Source: Candidatus Aminicenantes bacterium UBA4820 (GTDB lineage: Bacteria > Acidobacteriota > UBA4820). Taken from it: DNA of 33,715 nucleotides. The notes under the pieces were generated by a model. That model saw only the letters and a list, made by a program, of their open reading frames with translations. It was not told the origin of the DNA and searched no databases. Each line of letters opens with the position of its first letter. Position 1 is the stretch's first letter. A program made the translations under genes and the position numbers. Below, piece by piece: positions 32,929 to 33,715 of the stretch. Where the stretch lies: positions 1-33,715 of the forward strand of contig DHFQ01000012.1 of assembly GCA_002402325.1 (NCBI GenBank). Direction: 5' to 3'.

Positions 32929-33453
32929 TTAAAATTTTTCTACCTGAAGAAAATTTAGTTCAACAGGGGTTGATCTTCCAAATATTGTAACCATAACCGT
33001 AAGTGTTCCTTTGTCAGTATTGATTGATTCAACAACACCTTGAAAAGACGCAAACGGCCCATCAGTGATTTTAACTTTCTCTCCTACATCAAATGTAACC
33101 TTAGGCTTTGGCGCTTCAGTGCTTTTACTAATGTGGCTCAATATTCTATCCACTTCTTCTACAGACATTGCCTCTTCACCAACAAAACCGGTTACCTTTG
33201 GGGTATTCTTTATAAGTTGTTTCGTCTCTTCACTCATAACCATTTGAACGAGGATATAGCCGGGAAAAAACTTCTTGCTTGAAACCCTCTTTTTTCCCTC
33301 TTTTATTTCTACAACATTCTCAATGGGAATCAAGATTTCTCCAAAGAGGTCTTTCATTCCATAAGATTCAATCCTGTTCAAAAGGATATCTCTTACCCTC
33401 TGTTCAAAACCCGAATAGGTGTGGACAATATACCACTGCATTCCTTCTGCCAT
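32929..33453 (-). CDS. nusG: Transcription termination/antitermination factor NusG
   Basis: NusG binds RNA polymerase across the clamp and coordinates pausing, Rho and coupling to the ribosome. The protein (174 residues from ATG 33453) has the NGN domain (QWYIVHTYSGFEQRVRDIL, KKFFPGYILVQM, VTGFVG) and a C-terminal KOW domain (GEKVKITDGPFASFQGVV to LNFLQVEKF). No large insertion is present. A GTG at 33456 directly precedes this ATG; AGGAAG fits the ATG spacing better. It sits between secE and rplK as in most bacteria. Confidence 0.97.
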   Translation of the reverse strand: MAEGMQWYIVHTYSGFEQRVRDILLNRIESYGMKDLFGEILIPIENVVEIKEGKKRVSSKKFFPGYILVQMVMSEETKQLIKNTPKVTGFVGEEAMSVEEVDRILSHISKSTEAPKPKVTFDVGEKVKITDGPFASFQGVVESINTDKGTLTVMVTIFGRSTPVELNFLQVEKF

Positions 33454-33464
33454 CACGCTCTTCC

Positions 33465-33674
33465 TTATCCCAACTTCTGCAAGAGAAACTGAATAATGCT
33501 AAACACAGCCTGATCAACGAGCCAGAGAAAAACCCCAAAAATAATACAAACAACAATCACTACGAGAGTTGTATCAATTACCTCCTCTTTACTCGGGAAG
33601 GATGTTCTCTTGATTTCCATTCTAACATCTTTTAAAAAGGCAAAGATTGACTTGAAAAAGTCCGCTATTTTCAT
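33465..33674 (-). CDS. secE: Preprotein translocase subunit SecE
   Basis: SecE clamps SecY in the SecYEG translocon. The 69-residue protein is the short single-helix form: an amphipathic N-terminal part with VRMEIKRTSFPSKEEVIDTT, which is the family signature, and one membrane helix (VVIVVCIIFGVFLWLVDQA). It starts only 18 nt after the 3' end of a tRNA gene, and no clear Shine-Dalgarno is seen, so translation may depend on tRNA processing or a weak site. nusG follows within 11 nt. Confidence 0.97.
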   Translation of the reverse strand: MKIADFFKSIFAFLKDVRMEIKRTSFPSKEEVIDTTLVVIVVCIIFGVFLWLVDQAVFSIIQFLLQKLG

Positions 33675-33692
33675 TCAAAACCCCAATACAGA

Positions 33693-33715
33693 TGGCAGGC
33701 CAGGAGGGACTTGAA
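33693..33715 (-). tRNA. Partial tRNA, 3' end, probably tRNA-Trp
   Basis: The minus strand at the window edge reads T-loop TTCAAGT, T-stem half CCCTC, acceptor half CTGGCCT, discriminator G and encoded CCA. This is the last part of a tRNA whose body lies outside the window. Position before secE and discriminator G fit tRNA-Trp, but the anticodon cannot be seen. Confidence 0.8.

Noticed and set aside
1..33715. CRISPR arrays, insertion sequences, phage genes, rRNA genes
   Set aside because: No regularly spaced repeats, transposase or integrase motifs, or rRNA sequence were seen in the window.

Overview
The window is an AT-rich bacterial chromosome segment dominated by housekeeping genes. It carries groES-groEL, the secE-nusG-rplKAJL-rpoBC block, rimO, pgpA, ribF, ruvB and pyrE, with a few lineage-specific secreted and membrane proteins. 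Nothing points to a phage, plasmid or CRISPR system. Several features are compatible with a poorly sampled lineage, perhaps Acidobacteriota/Aminicenantes-like: a secreted SBBP/PKD protein, DUF2157 and GDYXXLXY membrane proteins, and unusual cysteine-rich insertions in both large RNA polymerase subunits. I cannot place the organism from sequence alone and treat the phylum as open.

Layout. (1) 1-2138, plus strand: a heat-shock promoter with a CIRCE operator, groES, groEL and a strong bidirectional terminator. (2) 2137-7185, minus strand: one 1682-residue secreted protein with a seven-repeat SBBP propeller, two PKD domains, a long unassigned beta-rich middle and Fn3/IPT-like C-terminal domains. 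It diverges from the next block at a compact region where two promoters share a -35 site. (3) 7311-14221, plus strand: an orphan ABC-type substrate-binding protein, an OB-fold lipoprotein, a membrane-anchored SpoIIE/RsbU-type PP2C phosphatase, a methyltransferase fused to a Mut7-C RNase domain, pyrE and an APC-family amino-acid permease. (4) 14218-16151, minus strand: a GDYXXLXY protein and a DUF2157 membrane protein, apparently expressed from a leaderless promoter. (5) 16152-16822: a gap of about 670 bp holding a frameshifted gene remnant, a REP-like repeat and a possible small RNA with an anti-Shine-Dalgarno-like stretch and an intrinsic terminator. (6) 33715 down to 16823, minus strand: the 3' end of a tRNA (probably Trp), secE, nusG, rplK, rplA, rplJ, rplL, an attenuator-like hairpin, rpoB, rpoC, rimO, pgpA, ribF, a secreted hypothetical protein, a cyclic-nucleotide-binding protein and ruvB. 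Most spacings are below 35 bp or overlapping, so this may be read as one long operon with internal control points.

The most notable observations are: a double zinc-ribbon-like insertion (four Cys pairs) near the N-terminus of RpoB; a CxCxxC...C knuckle in the clamp region of RpoC; the methyltransferase-Mut7-C fusion; the putative sRNA at 16718-16803; and rimO, which modifies ribosomal protein S12, sitting directly after rpoC where rpsL (S12) lies in many bacteria.
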